Below, piece by piece: positions 28,020-37,788 of a DNA stretch of 64,000 bases. The notes under the pieces were generated by a model, which saw only the letters and a list, made by a program, of their open reading frames with translations, ran no database searches and had not been told where the DNA came from. A program made the position numbers and the translations under genes. The DNA is from Alkalihalobacillus sp. LMS39 (GTDB lineage Bacteria > Bacillota > Bacilli > Bacillales > Bacillaceae_F). The stretch is from NCBI RefSeq assembly GCF_022812285.1, contig NZ_CP093300.1:558001-622000 (forward strand), read 5' to 3'. The stretch's first letter is position 1. Every line of letters begins with the position of its first letter.

Positions 28020-28033
28020 CTTGTATATACAAG
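28020..28033. promoter_or_regulatory. TreR operator 2
   Basis: CTTGTATATACAAG repeats operator 1 exactly 33 bp downstream, about three helix turns, allowing cooperative binding. It is followed at 28041-28057 by a separate palindrome ATCACTTTCAAAGTGAT of unknown role. Confidence 0.9.
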
Positions 28034-28144
28034 ATAGAATATCACTTTCAAAGTGATTAAGAACATCATTATTAAATTATTGGTAACAATAGGGAGAGAA
28101 CCGTATGCATAACCGTGAAAACGGATACAGAAGGGGGAAAAAAT

Positions 28145-29560
28145 ATGAGTGTGAACTCAAAAGATGTAGTAGCGATAATTGAAGCTATTGGTGGGAAAGA
28201 GAATATTGCCTCTGCCACCCATTGTGTAACGCGATTGCGTTTTGCTTTACATGATGAATCAAAAGTTAATAAAGAACAGTTGGATACCATTGATATTGTT
28301 AAAGGGGCATTTTCCACTAGTGGGCAATTTCAAGTGATTATTGGTCAAGGACTAGTTGACAAAGTATACAAAGAATTAGTGAAACAAACGGGAATTGGAG
28401 AATCGTCGAAAGAAGAAACAAAAGAAGCGGCATCGAAAAAAATGAATCCGCTTCAACGGGCAATTAAAACGTTAGCTGATATTTTTATTCCGATTCTACC
28501 GGCCATTGTAACTGCTGGACTATTAATGGGGATTAATAATGTATTGACTGGACCAGGTATTTTCTATGAAGGGCAATCTATTATTGATGTGCATCCACAG
28601 TGGGCAGACATTGCTGGAATTATTAATTTAATTGCAAACACAGCCTTTGTTTTTTTACCAGGGTTAATTGGATGGTCTGCAGTTAAGCGATTTGGTGGTA
28701 GTCCATTATTAGGAATTGTATTAGGACTTATGCTTGTACATCCAGATTTATTGAATGCATGGGCGTATCCAGGTGCTCTTGAGGCAGGGGAAATTCCATA
28801 TTGGAATTTATTTGGACTTGATGTAGCAGCGATTGGGTATCAAGGTCAAGTACTGCCAATCTTAGTAGCTTCCTATGTGCTTGCTAGGATCGAACAGTTT
28901 TTAAATAAACGAGTGGCAGATGCATTTAAACTACTTGTTGTCGCTCCAGTCGCATTATTAATTACAGGGTTCTTAGCTTTTATTGCGATTGGACCAGTTA
29001 CATTTGCCATTGGTAATGGAATTACATCATTGTTTGTAGGAATTTTTGATAATTTTGCTTTATTAGGTGGATTGCTTTACGGTGCTATTTATGCCCCACT
29101 AGTAATTACAGGAATGCATCATACATTTTTGGCGGTTGACCTTCAGTTAATAGGGACGACAGGTGGAACATTCCTATGGCCAATTTTAGCTTTATCAAAT
29201 ATCGCACAAGGGTCTGCAGCATTAGCGATAATGTTTGCTACAAAAGATGAAAAGATGAAGGGACTATCTTTTACTTCTTCGGTATCGGCTTATTTAGGAA
29301 TAACAGAGCCGGCAATGTTTGGTGTTAATTTACGTTATCGGTTTCCATTTATTTGTGCTATCATCGGCTCAGCCATTGCTGCGACGTTTATTACAGTGAA
29401 TAAAGTGTTGGCAACATCCATTGGGGTAGGAGGAATACCAGGAATTTTCTCCATTGTTCCAGAAAGCTGGATTCCGTTTTTAATCGGGATGATCCTTGCG
29501 ATTGTCATTCCATTTGTATTAACATTTCTATTTGCCAAGTTTAGAAAAGAAACAGTTTAA
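28145..29560 (+). CDS. treP: PTS trehalose-specific EIIBC component
   Basis: This 471-residue protein takes up trehalose and phosphorylates it to trehalose-6-phosphate. Residues about 1-85 are the EIIB domain with the phosphorylated Cys27 in THCVTRLRF. Ten or so membrane segments of the EIIC domain follow, including GGSPLLGIVLGLMLVHPDLLNAW and GITEPAMFGVNLR. No EIIA domain is present, so EIIA-Glc from elsewhere must supply phosphate. ATG 28145 follows AAGGGGG; an in-frame start at 28115 has no site. It heads the tre operon behind two TreR boxes. Confidence 0.93.
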   Translation: MSVNSKDVVAIIEAIGGKENIASATHCVTRLRFALHDESKVNKEQLDTIDIVKGAFSTSGQFQVIIGQGLVDKVYKELVKQTGIGESSKEETKEAASKKMNPLQRAIKTLADIFIPILPAIVTAGLLMGINNVLTGPGIFYEGQSIIDVHPQWADIAGIINLIANTAFVFLPGLIGWSAVKRFGGSPLLGIVLGLMLVHPDLLNAWAYPGALEAGEIPYWNLFGLDVAAIGYQGQVLPILVASYVLARIEQFLNKRVADAFKLLVVAPVALLITGFLAFIAIGPVTFAIGNGITSLFVGIFDNFALLGGLLYGAIYAPLVITGMHHTFLAVDLQLIGTTGGTFLWPILALSNIAQGSAALAIMFATKDEKMKGLSFTSSVSAYLGITEPAMFGVNLRYRFPFICAIIGSAIAATFITVNKVLATSIGVGGIPGIFSIVPESWIPFLIGMILAIVIPFVLTFLFAKFRKETV

Positions 29561-29572
29561 TCTAACATTGAG

Positions 29573-29616
29573 GAACCATGAGCTTTAACAAAAGCTCGTG
29601 GTATCCTTCTTTTTTA
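29573..29616 (+). terminator. partial terminator between treP and treC
   Basis: ACCATGAGCTTT pairs with AAAGCTCGTGGT with one G-T pair over a 4-nt loop, followed by TTCTTTTTT. It would lower treC-treR expression relative to treP. Confidence 0.8.
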
Positions 29617-29675
29617 TTATGTGGGAAAGACACGTGTTTACGAAATGAAACTAAAAAATAGGTAGGTGTACAACG

Positions 29676-31355
29676 ATGAAAAGTGAACCGTGGTGGAGAC
29701 GTTCTGTCGTGTATCAAATATATCCGAAAAGCTTTAATGATACGACTGGAAATGGTGTTGGAGATTTACAAGGAATTATTGAAAAGCTAGATTATTTAAA
29801 GGAGCTTGGAGTCGATGTAATCTGGCTCACACCCATTTATGAGTCACCTCAAAAAGATAATGGTTATGATATAAGTGATTATTATTCCATTCATGATGAA
29901 TATGGAACAATGAATGACTTTGACCAATTATTGGAGCAAGCACATAAGCGTGGATTGAAAATTATTATGGATATTGTTGTAAACCATACTTCAACTGAGC
30001 ATGAATGGTTTATAAAATCAAAGCAATCGAAAGATAACCCATATAGGGACTTTTATATATGGAAAGACCCGATCGATGGAAATGATCCAAACAATTGGGA
30101 ATCAAAATTTGGTGGTTCCGCATGGGAATATAATGAAGAAACAGGTCAATGTTATTTACATTTATTTGATGTGACACAAGCAGATTTAAATTGGGAAAAT
30201 GAAGAGGTTCGTAATGAAATTTATAAGATGATGCACTTTTGGTTTGAAAAAGGTGTGGATGGGTTCCGTTTGGATGTGATTAATTTAATTTCAAAAGACC
30301 AAAGCTTCCCGAATGATGACCGTTCTGTTGCACCAGGAGACGGAAGAAAATATTATACAGATGGGCCTCGAGTACATGAATTTATGAAAGACATGAACAA
30401 AAAAGTTTTTTCTAAATATGACATTTTGACTGTTGGAGAGATGTCATCAACAACCATTGAACATTGCATCCAATATACAAATCCAGCTGAAAATGAGTTA
30501 AGTATGACGTTTAACTTCCATCATCTTAAAGTTGACTATCCAAAAGGTGAAAAATGGGCGATAGCTGATTTTGATTTTCAAGCTCTAAAACAAATTTTGA
30601 CGAAATGGCAAGTCGAAATGCACAAAGGTGGAGGCTGGAATGCTTTGTTTTGGTGTAATCATGACCAACCACGTGTTGTAACAAGGTATGGGAATGATTC
30701 GACATTTCATAATGAGTCGGCCAAAATGCTTGCTACAACGATTCATATGATGCAAGGAACACCCTATATCTATCAAGGGGAAGAATTTGGAATGACGGAT
30801 CCAAAGTTTAACTCTATTTCTGAATATCGTGATGTGGAAACACGTAACCACTATAACATCATGAAAGAAAAAGGAATGAGAGAAGAAGAAATTATGACGA
30901 TTATTAAACGTAAATCTCGCGATAACTCAAGAACACCTGTTCAATGGACAAGTGGACACGAAGCAGGGTTTACAACGGGCACTCCATGGATTGGTATTGC
31001 CCCGAATTATAAGGAGATTAACGCAGAAGCGGCTGTCGCTAATGAACATTCAATATTTTATCATTATCAAGCATTAATTCAGCTTCGGAAAAAATATGAT
31101 GTTATTACTTATGGTAGCTATGAACTGATATTAGAAAATGACGATTCCATCTTTGCTTATCTGAGATCCTTTCAAAACGAAACATTACTTGTCTTAAATA
31201 ATTTTTATGGGAAAGACGCTCCATGTCAGTTGCCACAGTCGTTGTTTGAAGAGAAAACGGATGTGACAATGCTCTTATCAAACTATGACGAACGAAAACT
31301 TGAACAGAACATGATGTTACGGCCATATGAGTCGATTATTTATCATTTAAAGTAA
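29676..31355 (+). CDS. treC: alpha,alpha-phosphotrehalase (trehalose-6-phosphate hydrolase)
   Basis: This cytoplasmic GH13 enzyme splits trehalose-6-phosphate into glucose and glucose-6-phosphate. The 559 residues show the GH13 regions: DVIWLTPIYESPQKDNGYDISDY, DIVVNHTSTEHEWF near residue 100, GFRLDVINLI with the nucleophile Asp near 199, VGEMSS with the acid Glu near 255, and NHDQPR near 328. It starts MKSEPWWRRSVVYQIYPKSF, typical of the TreA/TreC branch. Called treA in Bacillus subtilis. It is the middle gene of the operon. Confidence 0.94.
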   Translation: MKSEPWWRRSVVYQIYPKSFNDTTGNGVGDLQGIIEKLDYLKELGVDVIWLTPIYESPQKDNGYDISDYYSIHDEYGTMNDFDQLLEQAHKRGLKIIMDIVVNHTSTEHEWFIKSKQSKDNPYRDFYIWKDPIDGNDPNNWESKFGGSAWEYNEETGQCYLHLFDVTQADLNWENEEVRNEIYKMMHFWFEKGVDGFRLDVINLISKDQSFPNDDRSVAPGDGRKYYTDGPRVHEFMKDMNKKVFSKYDILTVGEMSSTTIEHCIQYTNPAENELSMTFNFHHLKVDYPKGEKWAIADFDFQALKQILTKWQVEMHKGGGWNALFWCNHDQPRVVTRYGNDSTFHNESAKMLATTIHMMQGTPYIYQGEEFGMTDPKFNSISEYRDVETRNHYNIMKEKGMREEEIMTIIKRKSRDNSRTPVQWTSGHEAGFTTGTPWIGIAPNYKEINAEAAVANEHSIFYHYQALIQLRKKYDVITYGSYELILENDDSIFAYLRSFQNETLLVLNNFYGKDAPCQLPQSLFEEKTDVTMLLSNYDERKLEQNMMLRPYESIIYHLK

Positions 31356-31381
31356 AAATGATACAATAATGCTGGTGGTTA

Positions 31382-32101
31382 ATGATGAGAGAAAATAAGT
31401 TCAAGCAAATTTATTCACAACTTGCCTCGGATATTCAAAGAGGAGAGATTCAACCAAACAGCTTTCTTCCTTCTGAACATGAGTTGGTTGAACAATTTCA
31501 GACGTCTCGGGAAACGATTCGAAAGGCATTAAAGTTACTGTCAGAACACGGATATATTCAAAAAATGCAAGGGAAAGGTTCACTAGTTCTCGATGTGAAG
31601 CGAATGGATTTTCCTGTATCAGGTTTAGTCAGCTTTAAAGAACTTGCTATAAAAATGGGGAAAGAAACAATCACATATGTTGAACATTTTTCAGAAACCG
31701 TCCCATCGAAAGAAATCGTAGGACAGTTAAAGTTAAAAGAGGACGAGCTTATATGGGAAATTGTTCGAGTACGGGAGATTGATGGGGAACGAATTATTGT
31801 TGATAAAGATTTTATTAACAAAACCTTTATTCCTTCATTAACTAAATCGATTTGCGAACAATCAATTTATGAGTATATCGAAAATGACTTAGGTTTAACA
31901 ATTAGTTTTGCGAAAAAAGAGTTTACGGTGGAAGAACCGACAGATGAAGATCAACGCTATCTTGATTTAAAAGGTCATTGCAATGTTGTTGTCGTAAAAA
32001 ATTATGTATATTTAGAAGATGCCAGCTTATTTCAGTTTACAGAATCCAGGCATCGTCCAGACAAGTTTCGTTTTGTCGATTTTGCGAGGCGGAGTCATTA
32101 A
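31382..32101 (+). CDS. treR: trehalose operon repressor, GntR family
   Basis: TreR represses treP-treC and is relieved by trehalose-6-phosphate. The 239-residue protein has an N-terminal winged helix (YSQLASDIQRGEIQPNSFLPSEHELVEQFQTSRETIRKALKLLSEHGYIQKMQGKGSLV, residues about 10-70) and a C-terminal UTRA ligand domain of the HutC subfamily. Its operators are the two TTGTATATACAA sites before treP. It starts at ATG 31382 (or 31385), 27 bp after treC, and ends in a strong terminator. Confidence 0.93.
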   Translation: MMRENKFKQIYSQLASDIQRGEIQPNSFLPSEHELVEQFQTSRETIRKALKLLSEHGYIQKMQGKGSLVLDVKRMDFPVSGLVSFKELAIKMGKETITYVEHFSETVPSKEIVGQLKLKEDELIWEIVRVREIDGERIIVDKDFINKTFIPSLTKSICEQSIYEYIENDLGLTISFAKKEFTVEEPTDEDQRYLDLKGHCNVVVVKNYVYLEDASLFQFTESRHRPDKFRFVDFARRSH

Positions 32102-32149
32102 AAACCTACCATTGAGGGAAATATTTCCTTTATGGTAGGTTTTTTTTTA
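32102..32149 (+). terminator. terminator of the tre operon
   Basis: AACCTACCAT (32103-32112) pairs with ATGGTAGGTT (32132-32141), with an inner GGGAAAT/ATTTCC helix, followed by eight T residues. Confidence 0.93.
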
Positions 32150-32338
32150 CAAAAAAAATAAAAAAATAGTATTTTTTTCCTCTATAATAAAAAAGGAAGG
32201 TTCAATAAAGTGTCGAAATATTAGACTTGAAGTCAAAAAAATGACAATTTTTTAAATTTTTTATAAGTTTTTGTATATATAAAGGAATCCTACAACATTT
32301 GATAGAAGGAAACAGCTGGGGAATGGGGGAGGTAAGTA

Positions 32339-35134
32339 TTGGACCAATCGCAATCAAGGTATTCAAGACTTGCAAACATCACGAAACTAATTAATACAAA
32401 ACTAGAATTAAGGCAAGTACTGGAACATGTTGTTACGGCTATATCCGAGGAAATCGTTCAGTGTGATTCCGTTGGTATCTATTTGCCACAAGAAGATGGA
32501 ACATTTAGAGGCTATGTAGGAAAACCTGAACTTATTAATGGTATGACATTAGATATGCATATTATTGATATGGATTATGATTTATTAGCCAAAGAAGTAG
32601 TGGAAACGCAAACGGCAATTTATATTCCTGATACATCAAAAGATACTCGACCTGATCATAGGGCTGTTAAGGGATTTCAAATTAAATCATTACTTGTGCT
32701 TCCTATTTCATACGAGCAGGAATTGTTTGGTCTTGTCTTTTTATTTGACTATGGGATTCCGATGAATCTTTCAGAAGCAGAAATACAAACGGTAGAGTCA
32801 TACGTTAATATGGCAGCGGTGGCGATACAAAATGCAAATAATTTAACAAGGAAAGAAAATTTAATTAAAGAAAAGCAATTATTGCTTGATGTGACCCGTG
32901 ATTTATCAATGTGCTCCACTATGCAAGAAAGCTTAGATAAATGTTTTTATTATATTGGAAAAGTCCTACATAATACGAATGTCGGTGTTCATTTGCTCGA
33001 CCCACTTGCAGGGAAAAAAATAAAGCCTGCTAAATTAAGTAAAGATAGTGATTGGACTGAAGAAGAATGGATGAAAACGCATAATCGTATTAACGTAGAC
33101 CCAACGAATGACGAGCTATTTCGTGAAGTCATTGACACTAGAAAAGCAATATTAGTTCCCAACGTAACAAAAGACTCTAGGCCAAATCATGAGGCGTGTA
33201 AGAAATTCGGTATTAATGGGCTATTTATGATTCCTTTAGTATCAATGGGAGAAGTCCTTGGGTTAATTGCTGTCCCGAATTTTGAGGATAAAGAGTTAAT
33301 TTACTCTGAAACAGATATGCAGCTAGCACAATCGATTGTTGATGCAACCGCTTCGACATTATCCAACTTGCTTTATATGGAAAAGCAAGAAATATTAATA
33401 GAGGAACGGACTTCTGAAATTACGGTCAAAAACCAAGAACTTGAAAACGTAGTAGCAGAACTACAGCGTCTGAGCCGTGAAAAAGAATTAATCTTAAATT
33501 CAGCGGGTGAAGGAATTTTCGGTCTTGATCTTGAGGGGAATATTACGTTTTGTAATCCTGCTGGAGAATCTATGTTAGGTTATGAACCCCGAGAAATTAT
33601 TGGACAATCTTCATCTATTATTTTCAAACGAACCCGTAACAAAAAAGAGATTGAAGGTTCATCTACTCTCCAAGAGTTTAAAATAAATGAACATAACAAC
33701 GATGATTTATTCTTCAGAAAAGATGGGTCAACGTTTCCAGTGGAGTATGTTATTTCTTCTATAATAGAAGGGGAACACATCGTTGGAGAAGTTGTGACAT
33801 TTAAAGATATTACGGTCCGCAAACAAATGGAAGAGAAAATTCGTTATCATGCTTACTATGATAGCTTAACAGATTTACCAAATCGTGTCTTATTAAAAGA
33901 TCGGTTAAACCAAGGAATCAAGTATGCCCAATTAAATGATGGGAAACTAGCAGTTCTCTTTTTAGATTTAGACCGATTTAAACTAATTAATGATACATTA
34001 GGTCATAGTTATGGAGACTTTTTATTACGAGAAGTAGCAAACCGCTTGCGTGAATCAGTGCCGAAAAGTGCAACAGTGTCTCGTCAAGGTGGCGATGAAT
34101 TTACGATATTCTTGCCAAATATAAAAAATAAAGCTGAAGTGTTGACTACGGTTCGAAAGGTAAACGAATCATTTTCAAAGTCATTTAATTTAAAGGGACA
34201 TGAAGTGTATGTGAAGAGTAGTATAGGAATTAGTTTATTTCCAGATGATGGTTTAACAACGGAAGAGTTAATTAAAAATGCGGATACTGCGATGTATAAA
34301 TCAAAAGAATTGTCTGGTAATAACTTTCATTTTTATAAATCAGAAATGGACATGCGAACTTTTGATAGCATTAAACTCGAAAATGCCTTATATAAAGCGT
34401 TAGATAAAGCTGAATTATTGATTTATTATCAACCACAAATTGATTTCCAAACAAACAGTATTATAGGAGTGGAAGCCCTTTTACGATGGAATCATCCTAC
34501 TGAAGGAATGATTCCGCCTGATCGGTTTATCCCTATTGCAGAGGAAACAGGGCTTATTGTACCAATCGGAGAATGGATATTGCGTAATGCTTGTAAGCAA
34601 TTAAAAGATTGGCATGACAAAGGATACCCGAAAATTAGTGTCTCAGTCAATCTGTCAGTTCGCCAATTTGAACAGAATAATTTATATTCGGTAGTTAAAA
34701 AGATTCTATATGAAGTGGGCTTACCGCCTGAGTACCTTCATTTAGAGCTTACCGAAAATCAAATTATAAAAAACAAAGAAGTCACTCTGCACACAATGGA
34801 GCAATTAAAACGCTTAGGAACTCATATTTCGATTGATGACTTTGGGACAGGTTACTCATCGCTTGGATATTTAAAAAATTTCCCGATTACAACATTAAAA
34901 ATAGATAAATCTTTTGTCCAAGACATTACGACAGATCAAGATAATGCAGCGATTACAAATACAATTATTATATTAGCGCAAAATTTAAATTTACAAGTAG
35001 TCGCTGAAGGTGTTGAGACAAAAGAAGAAGCTGAATTTTTGTTATCTAGAGGTTGTTATTTAATGCAAGGGTATGTGTTCAGTCGTCCGATTATAGCAGA
35101 AGACATTGCTGAACATTATCTTTGCAAAAAATAA
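32339..35134 (+). CDS. c-di-GMP turnover protein, GAF-GAF-PAS-GGDEF-EAL
   Basis: This 931-residue soluble protein has no membrane segment. Order: GAF 1 (about residues 10-165), GAF 2 (about 180-345), coiled coil (350-385), PAS (385-500), GGDEF (510-670) and EAL (680-930). The cyclase motif is intact (RQGGDEF, about 583) with the metal Asp in [14 protein letters not shown]. No R-x2-D inhibitory site precedes it. The phosphodiesterase motifs are also intact: [16 protein letters not shown], and [18 protein letters not shown] near 833. Both activities are therefore possible; which dominates is unknown. Start TTG 32339 follows GGGGGAGG. Confidence 0.9.
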   Translation: MDQSQSRYSRLANITKLINTKLELRQVLEHVVTAISEEIVQCDSVGIYLPQEDGTFRGYVGKPELINGMTLDMHIIDMDYDLLAKEVVETQTAIYIPDTSKDTRPDHRAVKGFQIKSLLVLPISYEQELFGLVFLFDYGIPMNLSEAEIQTVESYVNMAAVAIQNANNLTRKENLIKEKQLLLDVTRDLSMCSTMQESLDKCFYYIGKVLHNTNVGVHLLDPLAGKKIKPAKLSKDSDWTEEEWMKTHNRINVDPTNDELFREVIDTRKAILVPNVTKDSRPNHEACKKFGINGLFMIPLVSMGEVLGLIAVPNFEDKELIYSETDMQLAQSIVDATASTLSNLLYMEKQEILIEERTSEITVKNQELENVVAELQRLSREKELILNSAGEGIFGLDLEGNITFCNPAGESMLGYEPREIIGQSSSIIFKRTRNKKEIEGSSTLQEFKINEHNNDDLFFRKDGSTFPVEYVISSIIEGEHIVGEVVTFKDITVRKQMEEKIRYHAYYDSLTDLPNRVLLKDRLNQGIKYAQLNDGKLAVLFLDLDRFKLINDTLGHSYGDFLLREVANRLRESVPKSATVSRQGGDEFTIFLPNIKNKAEVLTTVRKVNESFSKSFNLKGHEVYVKSSIGISLFPDDGLTTEELIKNADTAMYKSKELSGNNFHFYKSEMDMRTFDSIKLENALYKALDKAELLIYYQPQIDFQTNSIIGVEALLRWNHPTEGMIPPDRFIPIAEETGLIVPIGEWILRNACKQLKDWHDKGYPKISVSVNLSVRQFEQNNLYSVVKKILYEVGLPPEYLHLELTENQIIKNKEVTLHTMEQLKRLGTHISIDDFGTGYSSLGYLKNFPITTLKIDKSFVQDITTDQDNAAITNTIIILAQNLNLQVVAEGVETKEEAEFLLSRGCYLMQGYVFSRPIIAEDIAEHYLCKK

Positions 35135-35164
35135 ATTACAAACAAAGGAAAGAGGAGGAATTTG

Positions 35165-36802
35165 ATGAAAGCAGTGCGATCGGTTTTAGAATATTTAAAG
35201 GCAAATGGGGTGAAGTATATTTTTGGTATCCCAGCAGGTTCTGTCAATGCTTTCTTTGATGAACTATATGATATGCCAGAAATAACTCCAGTGATTACAA
35301 AGCATGAAGGAGCAGCTTCTTATATGGCTTGTGCTTATGCCAAATATTCAAACCAATTAAGTGTAAGTATCGGTTGCAGTGGGCCTGGTGGTACAAATTT
35401 AGTAACCGGAGCTGCTAATGCTATGAGAGAACATTTGCCTGTCCTGTTTATTACAGGTGCTGTACCAGTAAATACAGTGGGATTAAACGCTTCTCAAGAG
35501 TTAGATGCTGAACCTATTTATCGTTCTGTGACAAAGTATAGTGTGACAGTCACAAAGGCAGAGGATTTATTTTCAGAATTTGTGAAAGCAACTGAAATTG
35601 CCGTTTCAGGTGTGCCTGGCCCTGTGCATATTGCCATGCCAATTAATGTTCAACTTGAGGATGTGGCACCTGTCGATATTCCAGCTCCTCCAAAACGTAC
35701 ACCAATTGTGCCAAATGCGGATACAATTGCACAAGTAGCTAAAGCGTTAGTTGAAAAGGAAAGTGGATACGTTTTTGTCGGACAAGGTGTTCGTCATGCC
35801 ACTGAGCAGGTGATTGAATTAGCTGAAATGTTGAATTGGCCTATAATCACGACGCCACAAGCAAAGGGACTTATCAAAGACGAACATCCACTTTTGGCTG
35901 GAATCTTTGGTTTTGCTGGTCATGAAAATGTATCGAAATACATTAATGAGGGTGATGCCGAAGCGTTACTCGTTATTGGGTCTAGCTTAGGAGAAACGGC
36001 AACTAATAACTGGAATCCCAATTTAACAAAGGACCGTTTTACTGTTCAGTTTGATTTTGATGAGTCTGTCTTTAATCGAAAATACAATATTGATATCCCA
36101 GTTTTAGGAGATATTCATTTATCACTCCTTTTCCTAATTGAAGAATTGAAAAATTTAGGAGTAACGAAAAAGCAGCCAACGCTTGTGGAAAAACCTCAGC
36201 CTATTAGTGAGGTCGTTGACTATAATACGAAAAATGTACTTGTGACATTGCAAAAGCAACTCCCGACAAATACAAGATATACGATTGATATTGGTGAATT
36301 TATGGCGTATGTCATCCACCATATGAATGTGGTAGATGAAGATTCTTTTGAAATTAATGTACACTTTGGAGCAATGGGAAGTGGGATTGGTTCAGCAATT
36401 GGCTCGAAATTAGCAGATCCAAAGCGACCAGTTGTTTGTATTACCGGAGACGGTTGTTTCTTTATGCATGGAATGGAAATATTAACAGCAAAAGAATATA
36501 ATCTTCCTATTTTGTTCGTTGTCATGAATAATGCTCGACTTGGTATGGTTTATCATGGACATTCTCTTCAATACAAACGAGCACATGCAAGCTTCGAACA
36601 AAAACCAATGAGTATTGCTGCAATGGCAGAGGCGATGGATATTCCTAGTTTCCGCGTAGAGAAGATGGAAGATGTATCTGCGGAAATGGTTGACCATCTT
36701 GTACATTTAAAAGGACCAACTTTGTTAGAAATCGCACTTGTTGATAACAATGTCCCACCAATGGGAGACCGGGTGAAGTTTTTATCTTCATTTGGAAAGT
36801 AA
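35165..36802 (+). CDS. thiamine-diphosphate-dependent enzyme (acetolactate synthase/pyruvate oxidase-like)
   Basis: This 545-residue protein has the three-domain ThDP fold: N-terminal Pyr domain with the catalytic Glu in ITKHEGAASYMACAYA near residue 48, central domain, and C-terminal PP domain with GDGCFFMHG...VVMNN (GDG-x-N motif) near residue 430-460. The family covers acetolactate synthase, pyruvate oxidase, benzoylformate decarboxylase and others. No small regulatory subunit or ilv gene is nearby, so a biosynthetic acetolactate role is not supported. ATG 35165 follows GAGGAGG. It starts 30 bp after the GGDEF/EAL gene. Confidence 0.82.
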   Translation: MKAVRSVLEYLKANGVKYIFGIPAGSVNAFFDELYDMPEITPVITKHEGAASYMACAYAKYSNQLSVSIGCSGPGGTNLVTGAANAMREHLPVLFITGAVPVNTVGLNASQELDAEPIYRSVTKYSVTVTKAEDLFSEFVKATEIAVSGVPGPVHIAMPINVQLEDVAPVDIPAPPKRTPIVPNADTIAQVAKALVEKESGYVFVGQGVRHATEQVIELAEMLNWPIITTPQAKGLIKDEHPLLAGIFGFAGHENVSKYINEGDAEALLVIGSSLGETATNNWNPNLTKDRFTVQFDFDESVFNRKYNIDIPVLGDIHLSLLFLIEELKNLGVTKKQPTLVEKPQPISEVVDYNTKNVLVTLQKQLPTNTRYTIDIGEFMAYVIHHMNVVDEDSFEINVHFGAMGSGIGSAIGSKLADPKRPVVCITGDGCFFMHGMEILTAKEYNLPILFVVMNNARLGMVYHGHSLQYKRAHASFEQKPMSIAAMAEAMDIPSFRVEKMEDVSAEMVDHLVHLKGPTLLEIALVDNNVPPMGDRVKFLSSFGK

Positions 36803-36810
36803 ACAAAACA

Positions 36811-36858
36811 TAGGGCTGTCTAAGAGGGGATTAAATCCTTTTAGACAGCCCGTTTTTG
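36811..36858 (+). terminator. terminator between the convergent ThDP and unknown genes
   Basis: GGGCTGTCTAA (36813-36823) pairs with TTAGACAGCCC (36841-36851) across a 17-nt loop, followed by GTTTTTG. Confidence 0.88.
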
Positions 36859-36870
36859 TAGTGTCGAATG

Positions 36871-37617
36871 TTAGAGTAGTTCAGAATAGTTTGCTTGTAT
36901 GAATGTAATAATCGTACCCATCGTTTGCACTTTATAATTATCGGCAACTGATTCACCTGTAGGATTTGTGTAATAGCATTCTCCTAGCACCTCATCATAT
37001 TGGAAATCTAATGGAGTAAGTGCCTGCTGTAATTCTACTGGAATGGTCTTTTTTCCATAGTGTTCTATGAAATATTCTGTAGGGATAATTCGAACATCGA
37101 CATCTTTAAAGCCAGTATGGACGACAAATAAATCTGTTGGATATGTAGAAATCCATTGTCCTTTTGAATATAAGGCAATTCCTGTACCTTCTAATGAAGC
37201 AATGCCTTTTAAGTTAATACCAAAAATATAATTGACTAGTTCACGAATATTCAAGGGTAGCTGCTGATCTCTTGCGACTTGAATTTGCCAATCAATAACT
37301 GCTTTTGAGTCTTGGGCAATACTTTCATCAGTAACAACCAAGGATGGAACAACGATGGACGTCGTTGCCCGCTGATAAGTCGGTACTTCATCAAGACGGA
37401 TGTTAAAGATTTCTTTAACGATCATAAAGACATCTGAACTTGTGATTGTAGGGAAAAGAAAAGTTGTGTAATAATCCATTGCGTCTACTTTTGAGAGGGA
37501 TAGAACTTTTTTTTCTATTTTCTCTGACGAAATCGTTTCTTTTTCAGTGGCTTGTACACTTTGTTTCAAGACCGATAACACTTCTAAACTATATTGAGGA
37601 AGAACTGATTGAGGCAT
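36871..37617 (-). CDS. protein of unknown function
   Basis: I do not recognise this 248-residue protein. It has no signal peptide or membrane segment. The first 60 residues are predicted helical and rich in Ser/Glu/Lys (LEVLSVLKQSVQATEKETISSEKIEKKV). The rest mixes strands and helices with IRELVNYIFGINLKGIASLEGTGIALYSKGQW in the middle. I chose ATG 37617 because GGAG lies 10 bp upstream; the open frame continues 57 codons further through the palindrome at 37640-37660, which is unlikely to be coding. It is divergent from the SDR gene. Confidence 0.55.
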   Translation of the reverse strand: MPQSVLPQYSLEVLSVLKQSVQATEKETISSEKIEKKVLSLSKVDAMDYYTTFLFPTITSSDVFMIVKEIFNIRLDEVPTYQRATTSIVVPSLVVTDESIAQDSKAVIDWQIQVARDQQLPLNIRELVNYIFGINLKGIASLEGTGIALYSKGQWISTYPTDLFVVHTGFKDVDVRIIPTEYFIEHYGKKTIPVELQQALTPLDFQYDEVLGECYYTNPTGESVADNYKVQTMGTIITFIQANYSELL

Positions 37618-37639
37618 TCTTTTCCCACTCCTATCGTGA

Positions 37640-37660
37640 TTTATCATCGTACGTGATAAA
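37640..37660. promoter_or_regulatory. palindrome in a divergent promoter region
   Basis: TTTATCA, a 7-nt centre containing CGTACG, and TGATAAA form a 21-bp perfect-arm palindrome. It lies just upstream of the unknown minus-strand gene and 130 bp before the SDR gene. It could be a repressor operator; no regulator gene is adjacent. Confidence 0.5.
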
Positions 37661-37788
37661 AAAATGGTAAAATCTATCATTATTATAACCGATTTACTAG
37701 ATGCCGGGGTAGAGAATAATAAGTTTTTTTGCAACCGCAAATGCCAGTTACTCGTAAAGGTAGGTAAGAAAAGGCGAGGAGTTGGCAT

